From Chelativorans sp. YIM 93263 (GTDB taxonomy: Bacteria > Pseudomonadota > Alphaproteobacteria > Rhizobiales > Rhizobiaceae): DNA of 64,000 bases. How positions within the stretch are numbered: the first letter of the stretch is position 1; each line of letters opens with the position of its first letter. Positions 27,427-35,668 of the stretch are shown here, piece after piece. A program made the translations under genes and the position numbers. The notes under the pieces are model-generated. The model had not been told where the DNA came from, ran no database searches, and saw only the letters and a list, made by a program, of their open reading frames with translations. Location: assembly GCF_028767125.1 (NCBI RefSeq), contig NZ_JAKCWP010000004.1:1-64000 (forward strand). Direction: 5' to 3'.

Positions 27427-28356
27427 TCAGCCGGTTTTCGCCTGTAGCATCACCTGCCGCTGCATCGAGTAGGTCTTTGCAACCTTGGCGGCCAAAAGGG
27501 CAGCGTGCTCGGCAATGGGATTGAATGGATCCATCGAAAAAGACGCTGTGAATTCCAGGTTCGAGGGGTGCCATTCGCAACTGATGGTCCGCAGCTCGCC
27601 TCTTTCCAATGGCTCCGCCACGACATCGTAGGGAAGCGCCCCGATACCAATTCCATTGACGACCATGCGCAGCGCAGCGGCCAGCGAGTTGACCGGGAAC
27701 ATCCGCGGCGGATCGTCCATGTCCGTACTCAGCTTGTGGTAGAGCTCGTTGTGTGGGCGCGTCGTGCGGGCGTAGGTGAGGATCGGAAAACGCACCAATT
27801 CGCAGAGCGTCACTGTCGTCTGCGGCAGACTGAGATGCGGTGCGCAGACCCAGACCAGTGGGACCGAGGGCACATTGATGTTTTCGATCCGGTACTCCGA
27901 TACAGGGCCCATGAGAATAGCGGTATCGAGCCGGTGCGAAATAAGGTCGTTGCGCAGATTTAGAGTGACGTCCACGACCAGGTCGACGTCGATCCGTGGA
28001 TAGTTATCGTGGAATTCCTTCAGGAAATCGGACAACCACGTGTGTACAATGGTTTCGGCAACGCCGAGACGCAGCACACCATTCACCGTCGACAGTGTGT
28101 TGGCCGCCCTTTGTAGGCGATCCGCCGTGCGCAAGGTCCGCTGTACCAGCGGAAGTAATTGCTGGCCCATCGAGGTAAGGCGAACGGTGTTGCTTAAACG
28201 CTCGAAAAGCCGCACGTCCAGTGCTCGCTCAAGACTTGCGATGCGAGCGGAAACGGCCGGCTGTGTCGTGTTCAGTTGATTGGCCGCCTTGCGGAAACTG
28301 CCGAGGGTGGCCACCCAGATGAATGTCTCAAGCTGCTTGATGTTAAAGGGAATCAC
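27427..28356 (-). CDS. LysR-family transcriptional regulator
   Basis: 309 residues from the GTG at 28356, which has GAGGA upstream; a longer frame from 28386 is possible. The N-terminal winged helix (LETFIWVATLGSFRKAANQLNTTQPAVSARIASLERAL) is followed by a substrate-binding domain (LRLGVAETIVHTWLSDFLKEF). The GVAETIVHT segment is shared with the second LysR at 38.4 kb, so the two belong to the same subfamily. It lies convergent to the giant gene and upstream of nothing obvious of its own, within the T3SS locus. Effector and targets unknown. Confidence 0.9.
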   Translation of the reverse strand: MIPFNIKQLETFIWVATLGSFRKAANQLNTTQPAVSARIASLERALDVRLFERLSNTVRLTSMGQQLLPLVQRTLRTADRLQRAANTLSTVNGVLRLGVAETIVHTWLSDFLKEFHDNYPRIDVDLVVDVTLNLRNDLISHRLDTAILMGPVSEYRIENINVPSVPLVWVCAPHLSLPQTTVTLCELVRFPILTYARTTRPHNELYHKLSTDMDDPPRMFPVNSLAAALRMVVNGIGIGALPYDVVAEPLERGELRTISCEWHPSNLEFTASFSMDPFNPIAEHAALLAAKVAKTYSMQRQVMLQAKTG

Positions 28357-28454
28357 GGCGATCCTCGCGTCACAATCTGCAGCCACAACCTTTGCATGCA
28401 GACCCCGATGTCCACAATCGCTGCCCGTCTCTGTCGAAAATTACGATCCCGCCA

Positions 28455-29156
28455 TCAGTCCCGGACAATGACCGTTGCGCCAGTTGCTACCCTCTCATAA
28501 AGATCGATAGCATCCTCATTGGTCAGTCGAATGCAACCGGACGAGGTCGCTTGACCCACCGTCCAGGGCTGGTTCGTTCCATGAATGCGATAAAGGGTAT
28601 TCCCGATATAGAGCGCGCGCGCGCCGAGCGGATTGTTCGGCCCGCCTTCGACATGCGCGGGCAAGATATTGCCTTTTGCCGCCTCCCGCCGACGCATTTC
28701 CTCCGGCGGTCTCCAGTCCGGCCATTCGCGTTTTTCCGTTATGCGGTCCCGACCGCTCCAACTGAAGCCTTCGCGTCCAACGCCCACGGTGTATTGCAAC
28801 GCCTTTCCGTTGCTCTGCACCAGATATAGCCGCCTCTGTGACGTGCTGATGACGATCGTACCGGCCGGTACGGGTTCCGTAAACGGCACCACCACGCGTG
28901 TAGACTGGCCCCGATTCGAATGCGTACCGGGATATCCGTGCATCTGGGGCTGTCCGGGATCGACGAGGGTGTGCGTCGTCTCGTCAAAGGTCCAGGTCCT
29001 GGGATCGTAGCCGCCCGGCTGCGCAAGCGCACCGGAAGCGGCCAGTGCCAGGATGCCGATCAGCGCATATATCCATCGAGTGAGGCGGCATACGACGTTG
29101 GCTGCCGGAAGAAATCGGCAAAAACAGTCGCACGCCAGGTCCAGCCATAACTTCAT
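28455..29156 (-). CDS. L,D-transpeptidase (YkuD family)
   Basis: 233-residue exported enzyme. An N-terminal membrane or signal segment (WIYALIGILALAASGALAQ) precedes a YkuD domain with the catalytic motif IHGTNQPWTVGQATSSGCIR near the C-terminus (His and Cys of the HXnSXGCXR/A pattern both present). The segment VISTSQRRLYLVQSNGKA is the usual YkuD opening. Such enzymes make 3-3 peptidoglycan crosslinks or attach lipoproteins to the wall. It lies 178 bases upstream of, and divergent from, the right T3SS arm, so a role in wall remodelling for needle-complex assembly is possible (inference). Confidence 0.9.
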   Translation of the reverse strand: MKLWLDLACDCFCRFLPAANVVCRLTRWIYALIGILALAASGALAQPGGYDPRTWTFDETTHTLVDPGQPQMHGYPGTHSNRGQSTRVVVPFTEPVPAGTIVISTSQRRLYLVQSNGKALQYTVGVGREGFSWSGRDRITEKREWPDWRPPEEMRRREAAKGNILPAHVEGGPNNPLGARALYIGNTLYRIHGTNQPWTVGQATSSGCIRLTNEDAIDLYERVATGATVIVRD

Positions 29157-29212
29157 TCGAATCCCATTGGACTATCCATAAGATTCTGCAGCATACCCGG
29201 TTCTTTGGGTGA

Positions 29213-29254
29213 TGCAACATTTGGAATTTTTTCCGCATGTCGGTCCAATTGGAC
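29213..29254. promoter_or_regulatory. Palindromic operator candidates upstream of right T3SS arm
   Basis: An imperfect palindrome with arms CATTTGGAA (29218-29226) and TTCCGCATG (29231-29239) around four T residues is followed by a perfect 12-bp palindrome GTCCAATTGGAC (29243-29254). TGCAACATTTGGAA (29213-29226) is the exact reverse complement of 19653-19666 beside the RpiR gene. The gap is divergent between the L,D-transpeptidase and the SctC N-domain gene. Confidence 0.6.
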
Positions 29255-29334
29255 TTTTCTTTCGGGCCGGCTGGCTATAGGGTGAAGCAGGATCTCCTTG
29301 TGTCGGCCGACCGGCAAATGCGGACTGCGAGAGC

Positions 29335-29958
29335 ATGGAATTCAGCTTCGGCGAAATGACGAGACCGTCCCTTAGGTTTTACGGCTTCGTGCTTGCTGCA
29401 TGCGTGTGCGTCAGTGCTCCGGTCCTGGCCGCGGAGCCGGAGTGGCCTTCCGGCACGTACAAGTACATCACCATCGAGCAGCCGGTGGAGAACGCTCTGC
29501 GTGAGTTTGGACGCAATGTGGGCATGCCGGTGCAAGTGAGCGAACAGGTGCGGGGCACGCTTAATCACGGCATGCCGCGGGGCACCGCGCAGGAGTTTTT
29601 GGAGTGGATCTGCGACCGGTACGGTCTTGTCTGGTACTATGACGGTACGATCCTGCACGTGGCCGCGGAAGGGGAGGTGCGCACCGAAATGGTGAAGTTG
29701 GCCGCGGAGGATATGCAGGATGTTCGCCTGCGCCTGGACGGCCTCGGTGTCAGTGATCCGCGCTACCCAATCCGCCTTCGCGACGAGAACATTCTCTCGG
29801 TTTCCGGTCCGCCGGCCTACATCGGAGCCGTAAGAGAAGCACTGGGTTTGCTGTCAGGGCCGGCGACCTCTCATATCGCGAGAGAAACGGAGCGTTCCGG
29901 CCCCGTTCGTGTCTTTCGCGGACGGAGCGTGGCCGAAGTCGAACCCGGTGGGAATTAG
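29335..29958 (+). CDS. Separate SctC N0-N1 domain protein (RhcC1 type)
   Basis: 207 residues with a signal peptide ending near PVLAAEP. Domain N0: WPSGTYKYITIEQPVENALR, VQVSEQVRGTLNHGMPRGTAQEFLEW, YGLVWYYDGTILHVA. Domain N1: LDGLGVSDPRYPIRLRDENI, LSVSGPPAYIGAVREAL. These are typical of the periplasmic N-terminal rings of SctC secretins, but there is no secretin pore domain. Rhizobial T3SS commonly have SctC split into RhcC1 and RhcC2; here the pore partner in the locus is a CpaC-type secretin instead. Start at ATG 29335; an internal ATG at 29356 is possible. First gene of the right arm. Confidence 0.85.
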   Translation: MEFSFGEMTRPSLRFYGFVLAACVCVSAPVLAAEPEWPSGTYKYITIEQPVENALREFGRNVGMPVQVSEQVRGTLNHGMPRGTAQEFLEWICDRYGLVWYYDGTILHVAAEGEVRTEMVKLAAEDMQDVRLRLDGLGVSDPRYPIRLRDENILSVSGPPAYIGAVREALGLLSGPATSHIARETERSGPVRVFRGRSVAEVEPGGN

Positions 29959-29970
29959 TAATAGGGAGAG

Positions 29971-30168
29971 ATGATCATGCGAGTAGATGCTTCTGGGACG
30001 GATCTGCAACTCCAGGCAAATCAGAAAGTGAAGTCCAAAGAGCATGCCCTGGAGGCGCAGATAAGCAACGCGATGGCCGAGCAGCCCCTGAATAAGGGTA
30101 CTCAGGTCAACAACTCCGCCAATGAGGCGATCAAGGAAGCGCAGCAGGGCGAGTCCGACGAAGGATAG
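29971..30168 (+). CDS. Small hydrophilic T3SS-operon protein, unknown
   Basis: 65 residues (ATG at 29971; ATG at 29977 better spaced from AGGGAGAG). Polar, helical, rich in Gln, Asn, Glu and Lys, with no Cys, no signal peptide and no membrane segment. It lies 12 bases after the SctC N-domain gene and 33 before the SctI candidate. Its size would suit a needle subunit or small chaperone, but no family motif was recognised. Confidence 0.6.
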   Translation: MIMRVDASGTDLQLQANQKVKSKEHALEAQISNAMAEQPLNKGTQVNNSANEAIKEAQQGESDEG

Positions 30169-30201
30169 CTGGTCCTGCAAGGCGGTTTAGGAGAGGGAAT
30201 T

Positions 30202-30639
30202 ATGGAAGCGACATCGGGAATTGCTCCCTCGCAGGCATTCTTGCCGTCGGAGGTTCAGCCAGCTCAGGCCCCCGTTTCCATGGAGCAGAACCTTTTCGAC
30301 TACATGATCGAGGTCGAAAAGGGGACGGGCGTCGTCGGCGGGTTCAACGATCCGTCGGCTTTTCTCGGCTCCGCGCTGGAGACGGTCGACGGGGTAGCGC
30401 AACAGCTCAAGGACGCATTCGAAAAAGCGGCGCCTCAATCCGAGAATGCGCAGGCTTACAATTCGGCAACTGAGATCGCGCCGCAGGGTGGCTCAAGTGC
30501 GAGTGAAACCAGCACCGATCTTGCAGCGACACTCGATCGGGCGATTTCGGTCATGTGGGCGGCCGCAAACGCATCTATGGCAGTCAATGGGATGACGGCA
30601 GCCTCTTCGTCCGCAAACACATTGATCAAGCAGCAGTAG
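30202..30639 (+). CDS. Candidate T3SS inner-rod protein SctI (NolB position)
   Basis: 145 residues. A Ser/Gln/Pro-rich N-terminus is followed by a helix near 90-135 (TDLAATLDRAISVMWAAANA) and ends TLIKQQ, a C-terminal pattern similar to rod and needle subunits. It sits directly before sctJ, the place of nolB/sctI in rhizobial and Hrp-type clusters. It has no signal peptide, as expected for a T3SS-exported early substrate. GGAGAGGG precedes the ATG. The call is mainly positional. Confidence 0.6.
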   Translation: MEATSGIAPSQAFLPSEVQPAQAPVSMEQNLFDYMIEVEKGTGVVGGFNDPSAFLGSALETVDGVAQQLKDAFEKAAPQSENAQAYNSATEIAPQGGSSASETSTDLAATLDRAISVMWAAANASMAVNGMTAASSSANTLIKQQ

Positions 30640-30647
30640 CTCGTCTC

Positions 30648-31463
30648 GTGAACACAGCCTTTCTGCAACGGCCTTCATTTGCCAGGTGGCTGGGCCAGCG
30701 CCGCGGCGTATTCGTTGTCGCGGCGATGCTGCTGTTGCAGGCCTGCTCCGTCGAACTCTACACCGGCCTGGACCAGCGTCAGGCGAATGAGATCGTGGCT
30801 ACGCTGGTGCGCCATGGAATTCCCGCTCAACGGCGTGCGGATAACGATGGCGCCATGACGGTTACGGTCGAGAAGGGGCGTTTTGCCGACGCTATGGCCG
30901 TCCTGGACGACGCAGGACTTCCCAAGACCGAATACGAGACCTTGGGGGATGTATTCAAGCGGGACGGCCTTGTGTCGTCTCCGGTCGAGGAACGCGCGGC
31001 CATGGTTTACGGGCTCAGCCAGGAGCTTTCCCGGACGATAGCGGATATCGACGGTGTTCTGTCAGCCCGTGTGCACTTGGTCCTGCCCGACAATGATCCT
31101 CTTCGCCGGGAACTTGTGCCTTCATCCGCTTCGGTTTTTATCCGCCACCGCGCTTCGGTGGAGATGGGCGACTATGTTCCCCAGGTGAAGATGCTCGTTG
31201 CAAACGGGGTCGCCGGCCTGACCTACGATAATGTTTCCGTGGTTCTGGTGCCCGCCCGGGGTGCCCCGGTTTCGGCTTCCGGCAATGCGGGGTTCACCAC
31301 CTTTCTCGGGATGTGGCTGCATCCGGACAGCGTTGCTCGCGCACGGTGGCTGTTCTACGGCCTCGGTTTGCTTGTCCTCGGCCTGGCGGGCGGCCTCGGT
31401 TTCGAATATTGGCGGCAGCGCCGCAATGTCTACACGCTTCCGGTACCCGCGAAGAAGACATGA
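30648..31463 (+). CDS. sctJ: T3SS inner-membrane ring lipoprotein SctJ (YscJ/FliF family)
   Basis: 271 residues from the GTG at 30648, 8 bases after the sctI stop. Signal sequence with lipobox LLLQAC (around residue 30), then the two YscJ ring domains (VELYTGLDQRQANEIVATLVRHGIPA; SSPVEERAAMVYGLSQELSRTIADIDGVLSARVHLVLP; SASVFIRHR), a membrane helix near 240 (LFYGLGLLVLGLAGGLGFEY) and a short cytoplasmic tail. All family features are present. No strong SD is visible, so coupling to the upstream gene is likely. Confidence 0.95.
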   Translation: MNTAFLQRPSFARWLGQRRGVFVVAAMLLLQACSVELYTGLDQRQANEIVATLVRHGIPAQRRADNDGAMTVTVEKGRFADAMAVLDDAGLPKTEYETLGDVFKRDGLVSSPVEERAAMVYGLSQELSRTIADIDGVLSARVHLVLPDNDPLRRELVPSSASVFIRHRASVEMGDYVPQVKMLVANGVAGLTYDNVSVVLVPARGAPVSASGNAGFTTFLGMWLHPDSVARARWLFYGLGLLVLGLAGGLGFEYWRQRRNVYTLPVPAKKT

Positions 31464-32092
31464 CACGATCCAGCGAGGCAGGAACAGACGAACCGCACGT
31501 GTGGCGGTCCTTTTTGCAGGAGCCTGCTGCATATGCGGACCCGGAGCATCTCGCGCGGTCATTTAACCATGCAGTCAGTCCGGCGGGATGTAAGCGTCTC
31601 CTGCAAAGCGAGCGGTTGCACGAACGCCTGTCGGAATTGCTTAACGATCACTTCGAGTTGCCCGCTCCTTCCGCCACACCCGAAAGCGATGTCGACGAGG
31701 CGGATCGCCGGGTCGCATCGACAAGCCGGGAGCGCCTTGATGAAATCGTGCTGCGTGCCGGCGCGGTCTATTGGGGGAATGTTCTTGCCGGCACCATTTT
31801 GGGGCGAAATGCAGCTGCCCTGCGGGAGGTATTGAACACGGAACTGAGCACCTTCGCGGTAGCGAACAAGGATCTGGCCGGCCCCATGCAGCCGCTTGAA
31901 CCGCTGGAGACCCTGCGCGAGCGTATAGAAGCGGACGGATGGCGGTGTTTGGCGGCTTGGTGCGAGGTCGTCGATCCTGCCATCAGTACGCGATTTCGCT
32001 TGAAGGCCCCGCGATCCTCTCCGCTCCAGGAAGCGCCGGCGGAGAGTTTTAACGAGACAGGACCGGCGATCATTCGCCGGACAGCGCTTTGA
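31460..32092 (+). CDS. sctK: T3SS sorting-platform protein SctK (NolU type)
   Basis: 210-residue cytosolic protein. The start overlaps the sctJ stop by 4 nt (ATGA); the longer frame to 31313 lies inside sctJ. SctK is poorly conserved. The pattern here (PEHLARSFN near the N-terminus, a helical middle, and a C-terminal GWRCLAAWCEVVDPAISTRFRLKAP) and the position between sctJ and sctL agree with NolU/SctK, which links SctD to SctQ in the sorting platform. Confidence 0.75.
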   Translation: MTRSSEAGTDEPHVWRSFLQEPAAYADPEHLARSFNHAVSPAGCKRLLQSERLHERLSELLNDHFELPAPSATPESDVDEADRRVASTSRERLDEIVLRAGAVYWGNVLAGTILGRNAAALREVLNTELSTFAVANKDLAGPMQPLEPLETLRERIEADGWRCLAAWCEVVDPAISTRFRLKAPRSSPLQEAPAESFNETGPAIIRRTAL

Positions 32093-32114
32093 GCCATTCT
32101 TTTGGGGAGGCGAG

Positions 32115-32744
32115 ATGGTCAAGATAGGAGAAAGCGAAGCGCTTCACGATCTGCTGCCTGCAAAACCGTCCGGGCGCGTGCTCAAGCCGGCGGAAGCGCA
32201 GGCATGGCGGAGCGGCTTCGACTTCTTCGAAACGGCGAAGCACGAAGCCAGTCAAATGCGGGAGCGGGCCCGCCAGGGATATGCCAGCGAGTACGCGCAA
32301 GGGTACCAGGACGGAAAGGCAGCAGGTGAAGCGGAGGCAGCCCGTCTCATCAATGACACGGTTGCCAAGGTTGACGACTATTTGCACGGCATTGAGAACG
32401 AGGTCGTGGGGCTTGCACTCGACATCGTAAGGCGTGTCCTGGGCGACCTCGATATCAAGCAACGCGTGGTTCAGGCGGCCAAACAGGCCATCGCCGATAT
32501 CCGGCGGGCGAAGTACATCCGTATCACTGTTCATCCAGACATGGTGGCCGATGTCGAGAGCGAACTGGCGGTATTGGTGGACGAAGACACGCTCGGTTGC
32601 ACGGTGGAGGTCGATGGCGACAGTTCCCTGACGATGCAGGCGTGCATTGTTGCCACGGACGTTTCAGTGTTCGACGCCAGCATCGAAGCCCAGCTCGAAG
32701 CGCTGGCGAACGCTATCGGCGTTGAAGGAGCGAGCGGGCGATGA
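32115..32744 (+). CDS. sctL: T3SS ATPase stator SctL (NolV/FliH family)
   Basis: 209 residues. The N-terminal part is charged and contains repeated Gly-spaced small-residue motifs (GYASEYAQGYQDGKAAGEAE) typical of FliH/SctL, followed by the C-terminal HrpE/YscL-like domain (IVRRVLGDLDIKQRVVQAAKQAI; YIRITVHPDMV). It binds the ATPase and SctQ. The stop overlaps sctN by 4 nt. Confidence 0.92.
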   Translation: MVKIGESEALHDLLPAKPSGRVLKPAEAQAWRSGFDFFETAKHEASQMRERARQGYASEYAQGYQDGKAAGEAEAARLINDTVAKVDDYLHGIENEVVGLALDIVRRVLGDLDIKQRVVQAAKQAIADIRRAKYIRITVHPDMVADVESELAVLVDEDTLGCTVEVDGDSSLTMQACIVATDVSVFDASIEAQLEALANAIGVEGASGR

Positions 32745-34093
32745 GCCAAACAACGCCTGCCGTCGACGCCCGGCTCACCGGAATTGTACCGCGACTGCGC
32801 GAGCGGCTGCGTGATGATGCGGCCCGTCCGCGAAACGGCCGTGTGCGGCGGGTGATCGGCGTTGTCATTCATGCTGCGGTCGACGAGGTAAGGCTGGGTG
32901 AGATCTGCGAGCTCGTGGATCCGAAGACCGGACGTCGGGCCAAAGCGGAAGTCGTCGGGTTCGCGGATGAGGAGGCCGTGCTCGTACCATTGGGCGATGT
33001 GACTGGGCTTTCCAGTCTGACCGAGGTGGTACCGACGGGAAAGGATTTGCAGGTCCCGGTGGGAAGAGGGCTCCTCGGACGTGTGATCAGTGCGCTGGGC
33101 GATCCGCTGGACGACGGACCCTGGCCGCCTGGCGAAGTTGAAGGCACTTATCCTGTCCACGCCTACCCGCCGCCTCCGCTTTCGCGCGTTCTGATTTCAG
33201 AGCCGATCCAGTTTGGCATTCGGGCCCTGGACGGCCTTTTGAGCTGCGCGCGCGGTCAGCGTCTGGGCGTCTTCGGTGAACCCGGTGTTGGAAAGTCCAT
33301 GCTCACTGCCGATATCGTGCGCGGGACGGATGCCGATATCGCGGTGGTGGCGTTGGTCGGCGAACGCGGCCGGGAAGTGCGCGAATTCGTGGAACGCCAG
33401 CTCAGCTCGGAAGGGAGAGCCCGGACCGTCATCGTTGCCGCGACGTCGGACCGACCGGCCATCGAGCGGGTCAAAGCCGCCTACGTGGCCACCACCATTG
33501 CCGAATATTTCCGCGATCAGGGCAAGCATGTGCTTCTGGCCATGGACAATATCACCCGTTTTGCCCGCGCCCAGCGCGAGATCGGACTGGCTTCGGGAGA
33601 GCCGCCGACGCGGCGCGGATTTCCTTCGTCGCTTTTTGCGGCTTTGCCAAGATTACTGGAGCGTTCCGGGCCGGGAGAACGCGGTTCGATCACCGGACTG
33701 TACAGCGTTCTGACAGAGGGCGACGGCACGCTCGACCCTGTCGCGGAAGAGCTTCAGGCGCTGCTGGATGGCCACGTGTTCTTGTCCAACGATCTCGCCC
33801 GGCGCGACCACTTTCCGGCAATTGATGTTCTTCGCAGCCGGAGCCGACTCATGGACAACGTCGTGCCCCAGGAGCACAGGGCCGCCGCGGGTAAGTTGCG
33901 TTCTCTCCTGGCGCGCTATCAGGAGGTGGAACTTCTGCTCCGTGTTGGTGAATACAAGGAAGGCGCGGATCCGCTGACCGACGAAGCAGTGCAGAAGATC
34001 GACCGCATCCACGATTTTTTGCGTCAGCCGTCGAACACGCGTGAAACCATGAAGACGACGCGCGAACGCCTGCAGGAGATAGCCGATGCGTGA
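32741..34093 (+). CDS. sctN: T3SS ATPase SctN (FliI/YscN family)
   Basis: 450 residues. Walker A GEPGVGKSM near 186, GERGREVREFVE, Walker B region VLLAMDNITRFARAQREIGL (the usual DS..TR is DN.TR here), GEPPTRRGFPSSLFAALPRLLER and LLDGHVFLSNDLARRDHFPAID. It powers chaperone release and substrate unfolding at the export gate. Full length for the family. It overlaps sctL and sctO. The replacement of Ser by Asn in the DSxTR motif is a minor oddity. Confidence 0.96.
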   Translation: MSQTTPAVDARLTGIVPRLRERLRDDAARPRNGRVRRVIGVVIHAAVDEVRLGEICELVDPKTGRRAKAEVVGFADEEAVLVPLGDVTGLSSLTEVVPTGKDLQVPVGRGLLGRVISALGDPLDDGPWPPGEVEGTYPVHAYPPPPLSRVLISEPIQFGIRALDGLLSCARGQRLGVFGEPGVGKSMLTADIVRGTDADIAVVALVGERGREVREFVERQLSSEGRARTVIVAATSDRPAIERVKAAYVATTIAEYFRDQGKHVLLAMDNITRFARAQREIGLASGEPPTRRGFPSSLFAALPRLLERSGPGERGSITGLYSVLTEGDGTLDPVAEELQALLDGHVFLSNDLARRDHFPAIDVLRSRSRLMDNVVPQEHRAAAGKLRSLLARYQEVELLLRVGEYKEGADPLTDEAVQKIDRIHDFLRQPSNTRETMKTTRERLQEIADA

Positions 34094-34574
34094 GGCTGAG
34101 ATCATCGCCCGGCTCCGTGACTTGCGCCGCCTGCGCGAGCAGCGCGCAAGGGAAACCGTTATCCGCCGGAGTGCCGCGGCGGTCGATGCGGAGATAGCCA
34201 TGCGGGAGGCCTCCGAGGCTACGGCTTTGCACCTTCAGCAAGCCGCATCGGAGGAAACGGCGAAGCTGGGTTCCCTGGTTGGGCAACAAGTCGATGTAAA
34301 CAGCATTCATCAACTCCAGGGGCTGTTCCACCAGCGCGCAGATGAACTTGCCCGGTTGCGCGAGGCCGAAGACAACGCGGCTGCCTCCGCACGGCGGCGT
34401 GAGAGGGATTTGGCCGATGCTCGCACGGAGCACCGGACGCGTACCCGGGCGGTGTCAAAGCTGGACCTGGTTCTGGAGAAGCTTTCGTCCGATCCCGTTT
34501 ATGGCAAGACGGCTCGCGAAGAGCTCGGGGAGGAGGAAAGCACAGCCGAACACGGGACCTTCAACAAGAAATGA
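34086..34574 (+). CDS. sctO: T3SS central stalk protein SctO (YscO/FliJ-like)
   Basis: 162 residues, nearly all helical coiled coil rich in Arg, Glu and Ala (EIIARLRDLRRLREQRARET), as expected for SctO, the stalk linking the ATPase hexamer to SctV. Overlaps sctN by 8 nt and sctQ by 4 nt. Sequence conservation in this family is low, so the call relies on position, size and coiled-coil character. Confidence 0.85.
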   Translation: MREAEIIARLRDLRRLREQRARETVIRRSAAAVDAEIAMREASEATALHLQQAASEETAKLGSLVGQQVDVNSIHQLQGLFHQRADELARLREAEDNAAASARRRERDLADARTEHRTRTRAVSKLDLVLEKLSSDPVYGKTAREELGEEESTAEHGTFNKK

Positions 34575-35668
34575 GCATGGCCCAAGGTACGGCTGAAAAA
34601 CCGAAAAAGCGCCGCGCGTCGAGTGCAAAAAGGGTGCGAGAGTCGGCTTCGCCCGTCAAGCTTCGCGAGATCGCTCTCCCGAGGATGCGTGCGTTCAACC
34701 AGCTATATCGCTGGCGGGCGCCTTCAAAACTGACGATTTTCGGAGAGCGGGTTTTGGTTTCCGCCGTCTGGCCGCCTTCCGATGACGGCGTGGCGCGCGG
34801 GACGGTCACCTTTGCCATTGATAAATCGCGCGGCCGCCTCGCTGTCCCGCTGACCGCAATCGATGAATGGATCGCGAAGTTTGATCCTGATGCCGATCTC
34901 GCGCGGCTCGCGCCGGACCATGCCGCACTCCTGCTGGAATGCCTGCTGGAAGACGAAATAGGCCAGCTCGAACAATACTTCGATTGCCGGATCGCGCTGC
35001 TGTCCGTCGACCGCGCACCAGCGACGGCCCGCGAGTATCCTTATGCATTCAAGTTTGTACGTGGCACAGAGGAAAGCGAGTGTCTTCTCGACCTTGAGGA
35101 CGGCTGGGCCATTCGCCTTGGGCGCGCTCTGAACGAAATGCAGCGGAAGACACGTTCACCGCGCCTGGATATCCCCGTCAGTGCCAGCATCTGGCGCGGC
35201 GCGATCAGCCTGCCATTTGCGGAATTGCGAGGCCTTCAGCCGGGGGACGTGATTGTTCCGGACGAAATCAACCCGGCCGAGGACGTTGCGGTAGCCATCT
35301 TTGCAAATCGCTTTGCCGCACCCGTCCGGGCGACCGAGGACGGTTGGCTTTTAACGGCGCGGCCCAGCTCCGTTGCGGCCACGAAATGGGAGTGGATCAT
35401 GGATCAGTCGAAAAGATCGGACGCAGCCGCGATCGAGGATTCCGAACTCGAGGAACTGCCGCTGACGGTGGCGTTTGAGATCGGGCGCGTGGGAATGTCC
35501 TTGAAGGAGATTTCCCAGCTTACTCCCGGGGCCGTTGTCAGGGTTACCGATGTGCCTGATCAGACGGTGGACCTGCTGGCCAATGGCAAGCGCATTGGGC
35601 GCGGCGAGATCGTGCGGGTCGGGGAGGGGCTGGGCGTGCAGGTCACTCGGATTTTCGGCGATGCTTGA
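34571..35668 (+). CDS. sctQ: T3SS sorting-platform/C-ring protein SctQ
   Basis: 365 residues. A Lys/Arg-rich N-terminus is followed by a variable domain and two SpoA-type regions: about 195-265 (RLDIPVSASIWRGAISLPFA, LQPGDVIVPDEI) and the C-terminal surface-presentation domain (LPLTVAFEIGRVGMSLKEIS, LTPGAVVRVTD, GRGEIVRVGEGLGVQVTRIF). It forms the cytosolic pods with SctK and SctL. ATGA overlap with sctO; a second ATG two codons later is possible. No internal SctQ-C start was verified. Confidence 0.92.
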   Translation: MSMAQGTAEKPKKRRASSAKRVRESASPVKLREIALPRMRAFNQLYRWRAPSKLTIFGERVLVSAVWPPSDDGVARGTVTFAIDKSRGRLAVPLTAIDEWIAKFDPDADLARLAPDHAALLLECLLEDEIGQLEQYFDCRIALLSVDRAPATAREYPYAFKFVRGTEESECLLDLEDGWAIRLGRALNEMQRKTRSPRLDIPVSASIWRGAISLPFAELRGLQPGDVIVPDEINPAEDVAVAIFANRFAAPVRATEDGWLLTARPSSVAATKWEWIMDQSKRSDAAAIEDSELEELPLTVAFEIGRVGMSLKEISQLTPGAVVRVTDVPDQTVDLLANGKRIGRGEIVRVGEGLGVQVTRIFGDA

